Shown one piece after another: positions 7,932-16,406 of a stretch of DNA of 51,578 bases (the first letter of the stretch is position 1; every line of letters begins with the position of its first letter). Under the pieces are notes generated by a model. That model saw only the letters and a program-made list of their open reading frames with translations. It had not been told where the DNA came from and did no database searches. The stretch lies in assembly GCA_964552235.1 (NCBI GenBank), contig CAZKGO010000026.1, forward strand, positions 1 through 51,578, given 5' to 3'. Position numbers and translations under genes: made by a program. The stretch comes from CAVTHK01 sp964552235. Its GTDB lineage: Bacteria; Spirochaetota; Spirochaetia; SZUA-6; CAVTHK01.

Positions 7932-8851
7932 CCGCGTTCTCCGAACAGCCCCTGGGGCCGCACGAGCAGCATGACGATGAGGATGAGAAAGGAAAAGGCG
8001 TCCTTGTACTCGGGGCCCACGGCCCCGCCGGTCAGCACGGGTAGCAGGCCGGCGCCGAGGTTCTCGGCGATGCCGAGCATCAGCCCGCCGGCCATGGCGC
8101 CGCTGATGCTGCCGATGCCGCCGAGCACCGTGGCGACGAACGCCTTGATCCCTACCAGGTAGCCCATCGAGTACCCGGCCGTGCCGTAGTAGAGGCCGTA
8201 GAGCACTCCGGCCGCGCCGCCGAGGGCGGGACCGATAAAGAAGATGCGCGTCATCACCGCGCGCGTGCTGATGCCCACCAGCTCGGCGGCCACGCGGTTC
8301 TCGGCCACCGCGCGGATGCGCAGGCCGGTCCGCGTGCGGTTGAACAGCAGGTAGAGGCCGGCCATCAGGGCGGCGGCCGCCGCGATGATGAGCAGCTGCA
8401 CCGAGGTCACGGTCAGGGTGCCGAGGCGAACCAGGGTCACCGGGACCAGCTCGGGAAAGAACACGTTGCGCTTTCCCGCCACCAGCATCACGGCGTTCTG
8501 GATCACGATCGAGGAGCCGAGCACGCTGATGAGCTGGGCCAGGCGCGTCGAGCGCGCCACCGGCCGGTAGGCCAGCCGCTCGACCAGCACCCCCGCGGCG
8601 CCGGTGCCCGCCATGGCCGCTGCGGTGACCGCCAGGAGGGCGAGGCCCGCGGCCGCGCCCGCGATCCCCGGCAGCAGCGCAGCCGCGGCAAGCGCCGCGC
8701 CCGTGCCGAAGTAGGCGCCCAGCATGAACAGGTCGCCGTGGGCAAAGTTGAAGAGCCGCAGCACGCCGTAGACCACGGCGTACCCCAGCGCCACGATGGC
8801 GTAGATGCTGCCGAGGATCACGCCGTTGGCGAGCTGCTGCAGGAGGTTCAT
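7928..8851 (-). CDS. livH: Branched-chain amino acid type ABC transporter permease
   Basis: 307 residues from the chosen ATG (MNLLQQLANGVILGSIYAIV), which is the canonical LivH start and length; a GTG five codons upstream is possible but has no better ribosome site. Landmarks: YALVALGYA-like IVALGYAVVYGVLRLFNFAHGD, RAVAENRVAAELVGI coupling loop and VLGGIGSISGAMAGG. It is separated from livK by 93 bp that hold a strong hairpin, suggesting lower expression of the permease genes than of the binding protein. Confidence 0.93.
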   Translation of the reverse strand: MNLLQQLANGVILGSIYAIVALGYAVVYGVLRLFNFAHGDLFMLGAYFGTGAALAAAALLPGIAGAAAGLALLAVTAAAMAGTGAAGVLVERLAYRPVARSTRLAQLISVLGSSIVIQNAVMLVAGKRNVFFPELVPVTLVRLGTLTVTSVQLLIIAAAAALMAGLYLLFNRTRTGLRIRAVAENRVAAELVGISTRAVMTRIFFIGPALGGAAGVLYGLYYGTAGYSMGYLVGIKAFVATVLGGIGSISGAMAGGLMLGIAENLGAGLLPVLTGGAVGPEYKDAFSFLILIVMLLVRPQGLFGERG

Positions 8852-8871
8852 CGGCTCAACAGCCACAAGAG

Positions 8872-8899
8872 CGGCTGCGGCCCGCGGGGGCCGCAGCCG
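8872..8899 (-). terminator. Intercistronic stem-loop between livK and livH
   Basis: CGGCTGCGGCCC (8872-8883) and GGGCCGCAGCCG (8888-8899) form a perfect 12-bp stem with a 4-nt loop in the leftward transcript, just after the livK stop. There is no U-run, so it is more likely a 3' stabiliser or partial attenuator that raises the amount of binding protein relative to the membrane genes. Confidence 0.6.
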
Positions 8900-8944
8900 T
8901 CACCGGGAGGACTCGCATCGCAGCGCGACAGCTTCGGGGTGCTT

Positions 8945-10060
8945 CTAGAAGAAGCCCTTGAACACGAACTTGCCGCCTTTGACCTCGTAGACCGGGAACC
9001 GGTCCTGGGCGAGCTGTCCGGTCTTGTCGAACTTGTAGCTGTGCAGCGTGCCCTTGAAGGTGTTGTTGTGCAGCGCCTGGATCACCTTGTCGCCCTCGGC
9101 GCTGCCGGCCTTCTCGATCGCCTGCAGGATCAGCAACGCGGCGTCGTAGCCGTACTCGCCGAGAATAGTCTCCTGTTTGTAGGTCTTCTTGTAGGTCTCG
9201 ACAAAGGCCTTGAGCTCCGGGGTGCTGTCCAGCGGCGGGGCCGGGAACGACACGATGGCGCCCTCGGCGTTCTTCTCGCCGGCGGTCTTGACGAACTCCC
9301 CGCCGTAGCAGGAATCGGGCGCCAGAAACAGCGCCCGGCTGCCGAGCTCTCGCAGCTGCTTGAGAACCAGTCCGCCTTCGGTGTAGACACCGCCGAAGTA
9401 GACCGCGTCGGGGTTCTCGCCGTTGACCTTGGTCAGCACGGCCTTGAAGTCGAGCTCGCCCGGCGTGATGCCGTTGACGCTGGTGATCGCCGCCCCGGCA
9501 GCCCTGGCCGCCTTCTCGAACTCCAGCGCCACGCCCTGGCCGAACGCCTGCTTGTCGTGGACGATGGCGATCTTTCTGAGCTTGAGCTGAGGCACGGCCA
9601 CCTTGGCAGCCGAGCTGCCCTGGACGATGTCGCTGGGGTTCAGGGAGAACACGTTGTCGAAGCCCTTGCCGGTCACGTCAGGGTTGGAGGCCGGCGTCAC
9701 CTGGGGGATGCGCGCCTTGCTGTAGATCGGCGTCGTCGGGATCGTCGTGCCTGAGGTGAAGTGCCCCACGACACCGCTGACCTTTTTGTCGACGAGCTGC
9801 TGGGCCACGATCGTCGCCTGCTTGGGGTCGGCCATGTCGTCGATGGCCACCAGCTCGATCTTCTTGCCGAGGAGGCCCCCCTTGGCGTTGTACTCCTCGA
9901 CGGCCAGCCTGGCGCCGTTGACAAAGTCCTGTCCCACCGCCGCCGAGTTGCCGGTGGTGGGAGCCGCCACTCCGATGCGGATCACGTCGGCCTGCCCGCG
10001 GCCCCAGGCTGCCAGCGCGAGGGCGGCCAGGGCGAGGACGACTACGAGACGTCTGCTCAT
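8945..10060 (-). CDS. livK: ABC transporter substrate-binding protein (Leu/Ile/Val type)
   Basis: 371 residues. Start ATG 10060 is preceded by AAAGGAG at good spacing; an upstream in-frame extension is rejected. The N-terminus MSRRLVVVLALAALALAAWG is a signal peptide. The mature part has the periplasmic-binding-protein type I layout: IRIGVAAPTTGNSAAVGQDF, GARLAVEEYNAKGG, VVGHFTSGTTIPTTPIY, and a second lobe with DAVYFGGVYTEGGLVLKQ. First gene of the liv cluster, expected in the periplasm. Ligand not predictable beyond amino-acid-like compounds. Confidence 0.92.
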   Translation of the reverse strand: MSRRLVVVLALAALALAAWGRGQADVIRIGVAAPTTGNSAAVGQDFVNGARLAVEEYNAKGGLLGKKIELVAIDDMADPKQATIVAQQLVDKKVSGVVGHFTSGTTIPTTPIYSKARIPQVTPASNPDVTGKGFDNVFSLNPSDIVQGSSAAKVAVPQLKLRKIAIVHDKQAFGQGVALEFEKAARAAGAAITSVNGITPGELDFKAVLTKVNGENPDAVYFGGVYTEGGLVLKQLRELGSRALFLAPDSCYGGEFVKTAGEKNAEGAIVSFPAPPLDSTPELKAFVETYKKTYKQETILGEYGYDAALLILQAIEKAGSAEGDKVIQALHNNTFKGTLHSYKFDKTGQLAQDRFPVYEVKGGKFVFKGFF

Positions 10061-10094
10061 GAAATGCTCCTTTCGGGATTGTGAATCGGGCCGC

Positions 10095-10124
10095 ATGTTA
10101 CTACGTAGAGAAACAGCGCGTCAA
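10095..10124 (-). promoter_or_regulatory. Promoter of the liv cluster
   Basis: Leftward -35 TTGACG (10124-10119) and -10 TAACAT (10100-10095), spacer 18 bp. The predicted start of transcription lies near 10088, giving a short leader with the livK ribosome site. Stretch 10125-10203 shows only imperfect GC stems and no gene. Confidence 0.5.
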
Positions 10125-10203
10125 TCCGGTTCCGCTGGGCTGAGGCCCGGTTCCGCTTCGCTCCACCGAGCGAGGCGAAGCCGGCCGGCGACCGCCTGTG
10201 TCG

Positions 10204-10620
10204 TCACTCGGCTCTGAGGATGGCGGATACTTCGCGCAGGATGGCCCTGGCCGCGGCCGTGGCCGCGACAGCATCGGGTTCTCCGTAGACCTCCGCGGGC
10301 GTGAGCTCGGGCAGGCCGTTCGGATAGCGCGTGGGAATGTAGAGCTTGTCCAGGAGGCGAGCCTGCTCGAGACAGGCGCGAAGCCGCTTGCGGATGCCGG
10401 GCTGCGGGTAGTCCTCGATCAGACGAAGAACGGAGTGCGCCCAAGGGTCGTGCCCGGTCGCAAGCCACACAGCCTTCTGCGGCTTCTCGCCGGCCTGCTG
10501 GCACTGGAAGCAAGCCCACTCGTGGCTGCCGGCCGCTCTGGAGGCTTCCGCCGCGCGCGCGTCGGCGTTCGCCGGCGAGACCCAGCGCTGCGCTTCGGCG
10601 CGGCTTTTCTCAGCGCTCAT
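10204..10620 (-). CDS. HEPN-domain protein (toxin-like, partner lost)
   Basis: 138 residues. The sequence matches HEPN proteins: an N-terminal helix AQRWVSPANADARAAEAS, the conserved HEWACFQCQQAGEKPQKAV with its Gln-Gln-Ala-x-Glu-Lys core, HSVLRLIEDY, and the C-terminal LDKLYIPTRYPNG. HEPN members with a paired MNT nucleotidyltransferase act as toxin and antidote (RNase or AMPylation-controlled). Here the start ATG overlaps the last codons of only a fragment of that nucleotidyltransferase. Without it the protein is either silent or works alone. Confidence 0.8.
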   Translation of the reverse strand: MSAEKSRAEAQRWVSPANADARAAEASRAAGSHEWACFQCQQAGEKPQKAVWLATGHDPWAHSVLRLIEDYPQPGIRKRLRACLEQARLLDKLYIPTRYPNGLPELTPAEVYGEPDAVAATAAARAILREVSAILRAE

Positions 10621-10684
10621 ACAGAACGATGCCTTCGTCGAGCGCCCTGCGGATGAATGGGCGATCACGCACGCGGTCGAGCCG
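10610..10684 (-). pseudogene. C-terminal fragment of an MNT nucleotidyltransferase
   Basis: Reading minus-strand, 24 codons encode RLDRVRDRPFIRRALDEGIV plus LYER and a stop. This is the standard end of MinD-independent small nucleotidyltransferases that precede HEPN genes. The stop overlaps the HEPN start, as in intact pairs, but the catalytic GSRARG half is absent. Confidence 0.6.
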
Positions 10685-10776
10685 CCCTCGCCCACCCACC
10701 GCACCCACGGCAGCGAGTGCTGCCGCGCGGCGCGGACCAGTCCTCGGTCCGCGGTCCGGAGCTCGGCGGTGCCGAT
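10684..10776 (-). pseudogene. C-terminal fragment of a PIN-domain protein
   Basis: In a different frame immediately upstream of the nucleotidyltransferase fragment, the codons read GTAELRTADRGLVRAARQHS then LPWVRWVGEG. This resembles the last strand-helix of VapC-type PIN proteins, including the late acidic residue in TADRGL. It abuts the stop of the kbl gene. It is short, so the call is tentative. Confidence 0.45.
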
Positions 10777-11993
10777 TACACGACCCCGAGCGACTCGCCC
10801 ACTTTGCGGAAGGCCGCCACCGCCCGCTCGAGATCGGCCCGCTCGTGAGCCGCCGAAAGCTGCACCCGGATGCGGGCGCGGCCCCGCGGCACCACCGGGT
10901 AGACGAAGCCGATCACGTAGACGCCTTCGTCGAGCAGCGCCTCGGCCATGCGCACGGCGAGGGGTTCCTGGTAGAGCATCACGGGCACGATCGCGGTGCT
11001 GCCGGGCACCACGTCGAAGCCTGCCGAGCCGATCGCGGAGCGGAACGACGCGGCGTTCTCCATGACCTTGGCGCGCAGGTCATCGGAGCGTTCGACCAGG
11101 TCGAGGGCCTTGGCCGTAGCGCCGACCACGGCGGGCGCCAGGGTGTTGGAGAACAGGTACGGCCGCGAGCGCTGCCGCAGCCAGGCGATGATCTCGGCGC
11201 GGCCCGCAGTGCATCCGCCGCTGCCGCCTCCCAGAGCCTTGCCGAAGGTAGTGCTGATGATGTCGACCCGGCCCTCGACCCCGCAGAGCGCGGGCGTGCC
11301 CCTCCCCCCTTCGCCCAGGTAGCCTGTGGCGTGGGAGTCGTCGACCATCACCAGGGCGTCGTGGCGCTCGGCCAGGTCGCAGATCGCCTTCAAGGGCGCC
11401 ACGTCGCCGTCCATGGAGAAGACGCCATCGGTGCAGATCAGCCGGTAGCGCCTGCCTGCTGCCTCGCCCAGACAGCGCTCGAGGTCGGCCATGTCGGCGT
11501 GCTTGTAGCGCAGCCGCTCCGCTTTGCACAGGCGCGCGCCGTCGATGATCGAGGCGTGGTTCAGCTCGTCGGAGATGATCGCGTCCTGCTCCGAGAGCAG
11601 CGGCTCGAAGAGCCCGCCGTTGGCGTCGAAGCACGAGGAATACAGCAGCGCGTCGTCGCAGCGCAGAAACGCCGCCAGCCGACGCTCCAGATCCCTGTGC
11701 GGCTTCTGCGTGCCGCAGATGAAGCGCACCGACGAGAGCCCGAATCCCCAGTCGCCCATCGCGTCCTGCGCGGCGCGCACGACCTCGGGGTGGTTGGCCA
11801 GGCCGAGGTAGTTGTTGGCGCAGAAATTCAGCACCTTGCGCGCCCGCATCTCGCCCGCAGCTTCAGCCTCCGCAGACATCACGTGGATGCTGCGACCCTG
11901 GGGGGACAGCAGCACGCGCTCGCTCTTGTAGAGGCCTTCGGCCTGCAGCCGCTCGAGCGCCTGCGCCAGCTCAGCCTTCATTCTTCCGATCAT
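10776..11993 (-). CDS. kbl: 2-amino-3-ketobutyrate CoA ligase (glycine C-acetyltransferase)
   Basis: 405 residues; a PLP-dependent alpha-oxoamine synthase. GGAGG lies 5 nt upstream of ATG 11993, which fixes the start. The PLP lysine is Lys252 in STTFGKALGGGSGG; VMVDDSHATGYLG carries the PLP-ring Asp and His, and FCANNYLGLANHP is the family N-terminal motif. The enzyme splits 2-amino-3-ketobutyrate with CoA into glycine and acetyl-CoA. It lies 76 bp after the permease gene in the same direction as the SDR threonine dehydrogenase at 15040-16026, giving the complete threonine-to-glycine route. Confidence 0.92.
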   Translation of the reverse strand: MIGRMKAELAQALERLQAEGLYKSERVLLSPQGRSIHVMSAEAEAAGEMRARKVLNFCANNYLGLANHPEVVRAAQDAMGDWGFGLSSVRFICGTQKPHRDLERRLAAFLRCDDALLYSSCFDANGGLFEPLLSEQDAIISDELNHASIIDGARLCKAERLRYKHADMADLERCLGEAAGRRYRLICTDGVFSMDGDVAPLKAICDLAERHDALVMVDDSHATGYLGEGGRGTPALCGVEGRVDIISTTFGKALGGGSGGCTAGRAEIIAWLRQRSRPYLFSNTLAPAVVGATAKALDLVERSDDLRAKVMENAASFRSAIGSAGFDVVPGSTAIVPVMLYQEPLAVRMAEALLDEGVYVIGFVYPVVPRGRARIRVQLSAAHERADLERAVAAFRKVGESLGVV

Positions 11994-12069
11994 GCGAACC
12001 TCCGTGAATCCAGCCGGACCGCCCTCGCGGCGGGCCGGCGCCGCCAAGGCTGCCGCGCGCCCGCCGCCC

Positions 12070-13119
12070 CTACCGCCCCGCGTCGCGCTCGCGGCTCCAG
12101 GGCATCACCAGGCGCTCGATGCCCTTGAGCGCCGCCGTCAGCGCCACGCCCAGCAGCATCACGACGATCAGGCCGGCGTACATCTTTTCGGGCACGAGGA
12201 TCTCCCAGTAGTAGAACGTGAGGAACCCGACGCCCGTCTTGGCCCGCACGAACTCCACGGCGATGATCACGATGAGCGCCGTGCCCAGCGCGAGGCGAAG
12301 GCCCGCAAAGATAACGGGCATCGCGCCCGGCACGATCACGTGGAGGAACATCTGCCAGCGATTCGCGCCGTAGTTGCGCCCCGCCTCCAGGTAGACGGGG
12401 TCGATGTCGCGCACGCCGACCATCGTGTTGATCGTCACGAGAAAGAACGCCGAGATTGCGACCACCGCGATCTTGGGGCCTTCGCCAAAGGGGTTGGGGA
12501 ACACCAGCATCATGATGGGAAAAATCGCGATCTTGGGCAGCACGTAGAACGCCGACAGCGTCGCGTCGATCATCGTGCGCACGGTGCGGCTCACCCCCAT
12601 CACCACGCCAAGCACGATGCCGGGAATCGCGCCGATCACAAAACCGACGAACACGCGCTCGAGGGTGGCGAGCAGGTGGCTCTCGGCCGCGAGGGCGGCC
12701 ACGCCCGCCGCGCCGTCGCCGGCCAGCCGCTGCGGTATCAGCCACGGCCGCCCGAGCAGCGAGGTCCTGTTGAACTCGTCGTACTTGGTCGCGAGCTCCC
12801 ACAGCGCTGCCGCGATCCGCGTCGGAGGCGGAAACCAGTCGGCGCTCAGGTAGCCCGCGCGCACGACGAGCTCCCACCCGAGCAGCAGAAGCAGGGGGAA
12901 GGCTACGGCCAGCGCCCTCGAGTACAGCCGCGACCGGCGCGCGCTCACGAGGGCGCCGCCCGCTTCGGCGAGAGGGACCAGCAGCACAAAATCCACGACG
13001 CCGGCCAGCCACCACAGCCGCGGCCACAGGCCCGCCGCGCTCACCAGCAGGTTCCACGCCGCGAGCACCCCGGCCCAGACAAGGACGCCGGCGCGGGGGC
13101 GCGATGCCGCAGCCTTCAT
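12070..13119 (-). CDS. NitT/TauT-type ABC transporter permease
   Basis: 349 residues. ATG 13119 overlaps the stop of the ATPase gene (ATGA). Two hydrophobic segments in the first 60 residues precede the core binding-protein-dependent permease domain (about 110-330), which has FVIGAIPGIVLGVVMG and the coupling EAGRNYGANRWQMFLHVIVPGAMP loop. The family imports nitrate, sulfonates, pyrimidine precursors and similar anions. Its place between tdh and kbl suggests a ligand connected with threonine or glycine metabolism; that link is inference. Confidence 0.88.
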   Translation of the reverse strand: MKAAASRPRAGVLVWAGVLAAWNLLVSAAGLWPRLWWLAGVVDFVLLVPLAEAGGALVSARRSRLYSRALAVAFPLLLLLGWELVVRAGYLSADWFPPPTRIAAALWELATKYDEFNRTSLLGRPWLIPQRLAGDGAAGVAALAAESHLLATLERVFVGFVIGAIPGIVLGVVMGVSRTVRTMIDATLSAFYVLPKIAIFPIMMLVFPNPFGEGPKIAVVAISAFFLVTINTMVGVRDIDPVYLEAGRNYGANRWQMFLHVIVPGAMPVIFAGLRLALGTALIVIIAVEFVRAKTGVGFLTFYYWEILVPEKMYAGLIVVMLLGVALTAALKGIERLVMPWSRERDAGR

Positions 13120-13919
13120 CGTTGCTCCTCCATCGCCCGCTGCACCTCGTCGCGCAGCGATTCCCAGATCGCGTACGACAGGCGCCCGAACTCCGGCTCC
13201 GCGGTCGTCGCCATGCTGCGCGGCCGGGGCAGCGGCACGTCGAACGACGCCTTGTTGGTGCCGGGGTGCGCGGTCATGAGCACGACGCGGTCGCCGAGCA
13301 GAACGGCCTCCTCGATGCTGTGCGTCACGTAGAGCACGGTCTTGCGCTGCTGCTCCCACAGCCGCAGGAGCTGCTCCTGCAGCACCGCACGGGTCTGGGC
13401 GTCGAGAGCGCCGAGCGGCTCGTCCATCAGCAGGATCTCGGGGTCGTTGACGAGGGCGCGGGCGATGCCCACCCGCTGCCTCATGCCGCCCGAAAGCTGG
13501 TAGGGGTAGTGGTTCGCGAACTTGCGCAGGCCGACGCGCTCGATCCAGTCGGAGGCGATCGCCGTGCGATCGGCGCGCGAGAACCCGCGCATCTCAAGGC
13601 CGAACGCCACGTTGTCGATGACCGTCTTCCAGGGAAAGATCGCGTACTCCTGAAACACCATGGCGTTGACCGGCCTCGGCCGAACGCGGCGCTCGCCCGT
13701 CGCGACAAAGCGCTCGCGGTTGACCCGAACGACGCCCGACGTGGCCGGCACCAGGCCTGCGACGATCCGCAGAAAGGTCGACTTGCCGCAGCCCGACGGA
13801 CCGACGAGGCACAGGAACTCGCCGTCGCCGACGTCGAGGGAAAAGTCGCGCAGCGCGTGCACGACGCCGCGCGACGTCACGAAGCTCTTGCAGACTCCCT
13901 CGGCCGCTATCTTGACCAC
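13116..13919 (-). CDS. NitT/TauT-type ABC transporter ATPase
   Basis: 267 residues. Walker A GPSGCGKST near residue 39, Q-loop VFQEYAIFPW near 85, signature LSGGMRQRVGIARAL near 141, Walker B ILLMDEPLGALD and switch His in THSIEEA near 203. It has the usual SsuB/TauB length. The start is GTG 13919 with no strong ribosome site, 17 nt after the binding-protein stop, so translation may be coupled. Confidence 0.9.
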   Translation of the reverse strand: MVKIAAEGVCKSFVTSRGVVHALRDFSLDVGDGEFLCLVGPSGCGKSTFLRIVAGLVPATSGVVRVNRERFVATGERRVRPRPVNAMVFQEYAIFPWKTVIDNVAFGLEMRGFSRADRTAIASDWIERVGLRKFANHYPYQLSGGMRQRVGIARALVNDPEILLMDEPLGALDAQTRAVLQEQLLRLWEQQRKTVLYVTHSIEEAVLLGDRVVLMTAHPGTNKASFDVPLPRPRSMATTAEPEFGRLSYAIWESLRDEVQRAMEEQR

Positions 13920-13935
13920 GCGGACGGGGGCCGCG

Positions 13936-14964
13936 CTACCTGCGGCCGAGAACCGAACGCGCCCAGTCGACCAGCGACGTGTCGGTCACCGTCGCGGGGT
14001 CAAAGGCCGCTTTGTACTCGGTGCGGCCGTTCTCCCGGTGGACGCGCTCGACGTCGCGCAGACCGCCGAGCGAGATCACCTGGTTTGGGTCGTAGATCAC
14101 CGGGTCGCCGGTGCGGATCGACTGCTCGGTGGCGTTGACGTGGGCCAGGTACGCCTTGATGTTGTCGGCCGCCAGGTAGTCCGCGCCCTGCATCAGGCGC
14201 GCGGCTTCCATCAGAGCGAGCACGAAGCGTTTGGCCACCTCGGGCCGCTCCTTGAGCAGCTTGCCGGAGGAAACGAAAGCAACGGTCATGGCGTCGGGGG
14301 TCAGGTCCTCGGCGAGCGACAGGGCGTTGCCGGCCGCGATTGCCTGGTCGGCGTAGGGGGAGCCGAGGATGCCCGCGTCGAGGGACTTGTTGGCGAACCC
14401 GGCGGTCATGTCGACGTTGCTGATGTTCAACGCCTGCACGTCGCGGATCGTGAGGCGGCCGCGCTCGAGGGCCTTGGCAGCCAGGTATTCGCCGCCGCTT
14501 CCGGGGCCGCCGGCCATGCCGACGCGCAGGCCCTTGAGGTCGGCGACCGTCCTGACCTTGCCCGAATCGACCAGATCCTTGCGCACCAGCAGCTTGGTGG
14601 GGCTGCCTTTCGTCGGCTCCAGCCCGCCGGGCGCGATGATGCGCATGTCCATGCCTTTGACCCAGGCGTTCCAGGTCGAGGCCACGATCGCGATGCCGCC
14701 GACATCGACCTTGCCCTGGGTGAGAAAAGCGATCACCTCGGTGCCCGAGCGCACGCTCTGCACCTCCACGTCGAGGCCGTACTTCGCGAACAGCCCTCGC
14801 GAGGCCGCCACGTAGAGCGTGGCGAACTTCATGATGGGAACATAGGCCACCACCACCTTCTGCCTGGGCGAAAGCGGAGCCACCGTCTGCTGTGCGCCGA
14901 CGCCGGCCGCGACCGCGACAGTAAGCAGCGCCGCCACGGTCATGCTGGGGGTTCGGGTCCTCAT
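13936..14964 (-). CDS. NMT1/THI5-like ABC substrate-binding protein
   Basis: 342 residues from ATG 14964, which has GGGAGG 8 nt upstream. Signal peptide MRTRTPSMTVAALLTVAVAA with cleavage after about residue 25. The mature protein has the periplasmic-binding type II pattern: VVVAYVPIMKFATLYVAASR, GLFAKYGLDVEV, FLTQGKVDVGGIAI, then DLKGLRVGMAGGPGSGGEYL. Such proteins bind taurine, alkanesulfonates, pyrimidine precursors or aromatic acids. First transporter gene of the cluster after tdh. Confidence 0.9.
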   Translation of the reverse strand: MRTRTPSMTVAALLTVAVAAGVGAQQTVAPLSPRQKVVVAYVPIMKFATLYVAASRGLFAKYGLDVEVQSVRSGTEVIAFLTQGKVDVGGIAIVASTWNAWVKGMDMRIIAPGGLEPTKGSPTKLLVRKDLVDSGKVRTVADLKGLRVGMAGGPGSGGEYLAAKALERGRLTIRDVQALNISNVDMTAGFANKSLDAGILGSPYADQAIAAGNALSLAEDLTPDAMTVAFVSSGKLLKERPEVAKRFVLALMEAARLMQGADYLAADNIKAYLAHVNATEQSIRTGDPVIYDPNQVISLGGLRDVERVHRENGRTEYKAAFDPATVTDTSLVDWARSVLGRR

Positions 14965-15039
14965 GTCTTGACCTCCCGGCGGCCGCCGGGCCGCCTCCCT
15001 TTGCGGGCCGGTCAACTATAGCGGCGGCTGCCGCGGGGA

Positions 15040-16026
15040 TCAAGGCGAGACGCGCCGGCCGACTGCCGGCGTGCGCACGCCGAGGCGCCTGCCGAGTACC
15101 TTGAGCATATCGCGCGTGGTCGCATCGAGGTCGTACTCGGGGTTCCAGCCCCACTCCACCCGCGCGGCGTAGTCCTCGAGGCTGTTCGGCCACGAGTTGG
15201 CGAGGGCCTGGCGCACCGGGTCGATCTCGTAGCTGATCTCGAAGTGCGGCAGGTAGCGGCGGATGTAGGCGGCCTGGTCCTCGGGGCAGAAGCTCATCGC
15301 GGTCACGTTGAAGGCGTTGCGGTGTCGCAGGCGCGCGGGGTCCGCCTCCATGAGATCGATGGCCGCCTTGATCGCATCGGGCATGTAGATCATGTCCAGG
15401 TTTGTGTCGCCGGCGAGAAAGCAGCGATAGTGGCCCGTCGTGATTGCCGCGTAGTAGATGTGCACCGCGTAGTCGGTGGTGCCGCCGCCCGGTGGCGTGA
15501 CGTTGGAGATGATGCCGGGATAGCGCACCCCCCGCGTGTCCACGCCGAAACGCTTGTAGTAGTAGTCACAGAGCAGCTCGCCGGTCACCTTGGTGATCCC
15601 GTACATAGCGGTGGGCCGCTGGATCGTCGTCTGCGGGGTGAAGTCCTTGGGCGACTGGGGACCAAAAGCCGCGATCGAGCTCGGGGTGAAGACCGCGCAA
15701 CCGAGCTCGCGCGCCACCTCCAGCACGGTCACCAGCCCGTTGATGTTGATGTCCCAGGCGCGCTGGGGGTCGGCCTCCGCGGTGGCGGACAGCAGGGCCG
15801 CCAGATGGTAGATCGTGTCGACGTGGTGGGCTCGCACGAGCTCGGCCAGCCGCTTGCCGTCGCGGCTGTCGAGCTTGTAGAAGGGGCCGCCGGCGACGAG
15901 CTCGCCGCCGTCCCCATCCCGCACGTCCGTGACCACGACATTGTCCGCGCCGAAGCGCGCCCGCAGGGCCGGGGCCAGCTCCGAGCCGAGCTGCCCTAGG
16001 GATCCGGTGATGAGGATGCGCTTCAA
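15040..16026 (-). CDS. tdh: L-threonine 3-dehydrogenase, short-chain (SDR) type
   Basis: 328 residues from a TTG start (16026) with GCGAGG upstream; any longer frame runs into the N gap and is artificial. GSLGQLG at residues 8-14 is the NAD-binding loop, IYHLAALLSA follows, then TPSSIAAFGP and the catalytic Tyr/Lys in MYGITK. RYPGIISNVTPPGGGTTDYA and LDMIYMPDAIKA are characteristic of the SDR threonine dehydrogenases of bacteria, archaea and trypanosomes, which are unrelated to the zinc type of E. coli. It oxidises threonine to 2-amino-3-ketobutyrate for kbl. Confidence 0.9.
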   Translation of the reverse strand: MKRILITGSLGQLGSELAPALRARFGADNVVVTDVRDGDGGELVAGGPFYKLDSRDGKRLAELVRAHHVDTIYHLAALLSATAEADPQRAWDININGLVTVLEVARELGCAVFTPSSIAAFGPQSPKDFTPQTTIQRPTAMYGITKVTGELLCDYYYKRFGVDTRGVRYPGIISNVTPPGGGTTDYAVHIYYAAITTGHYRCFLAGDTNLDMIYMPDAIKAAIDLMEADPARLRHRNAFNVTAMSFCPEDQAAYIRRYLPHFEISYEIDPVRQALANSWPNSLEDYAARVEWGWNPEYDLDATTRDMLKVLGRRLGVRTPAVGRRVSP

Positions 16027-16074
16027 GCCGGGCCTCGCTGGTTCACTCTGCCGCACGGCCGCGGCCTGGGGACC

Positions 16075-16386
16075 TGACTCCCGGCGGCCGGGGCGCGAAG
16101 CGCCCGGGCTTGGGCGGAGCCGTCCGTGGCGCCTTGGCGCGGGCGCGAAGCGCCCGGGCTTGGGCGGAGCCAGTACATCCCTGTACGCTCCGCCCNNNNN
16201 NNNNNNNNNNNNNNNNNNNNNNNNNNNNNNNNNNNNNNNNNNNNNNNNNNNNNNNNNNNNNNNNNNNNNNNNNNNNNNNNNNNNNNNNNNNNNNNGGGCG
16301 CGAAGCGCCCGGGCTTGGGCGGAGCCAGTACATCCCTGTACGCTCCGCCCCCGCGCCATCCATGGCGCTTGACTCCCGGCGGCCGG
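16075..16386. repeat. Hairpin repeat array with 17-bp flanking direct repeats
   Basis: TGACTCCCGGCGGCCGG occurs at 16075-16091 and 16370-16386. Between them are one partial (16091-16121) and two identical 55-bp units (16141-16195 and 16296-16350). Each unit contains GGGCGC-GAA-GCGCCC and a longer hairpin whose arms GGGCGGAGC and GCTCCGCCC enclose an inner GTACA/TGTAC stem. A further palindrome, GCGCCAT-CC-ATGGCGC, lies at 16353-16368. The unknown bases lie between the two full units, so an array of more copies was probably collapsed there. The array lies in the predicted 5' leader of tdh. Confidence 0.75.
16196..16295. other. Assembly gap of 100 Ns
   Basis: Exactly 100 unknown bases, flanked on both sides by the same 55-bp hairpin unit. 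The length is a conventional scaffold placeholder, so the true size is unknown. Open frames running through it are not real. Confidence 0.98.
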
Positions 16387-16406
16387 CGACATATAGTGAA
16401 CTTGTG

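Noticed and set aside
16091..16350. Possible CRISPR array
   Set aside because: Only two full repeats with hairpins inside the unit and no spacer-like unique sequences of even length; no cas genes nearby.
15040..16392. 450-codon version of tdh reading through the N gap
   Set aside because: The extension is repeat sequence and unknown bases; the SDR fold begins at TTG 16026.
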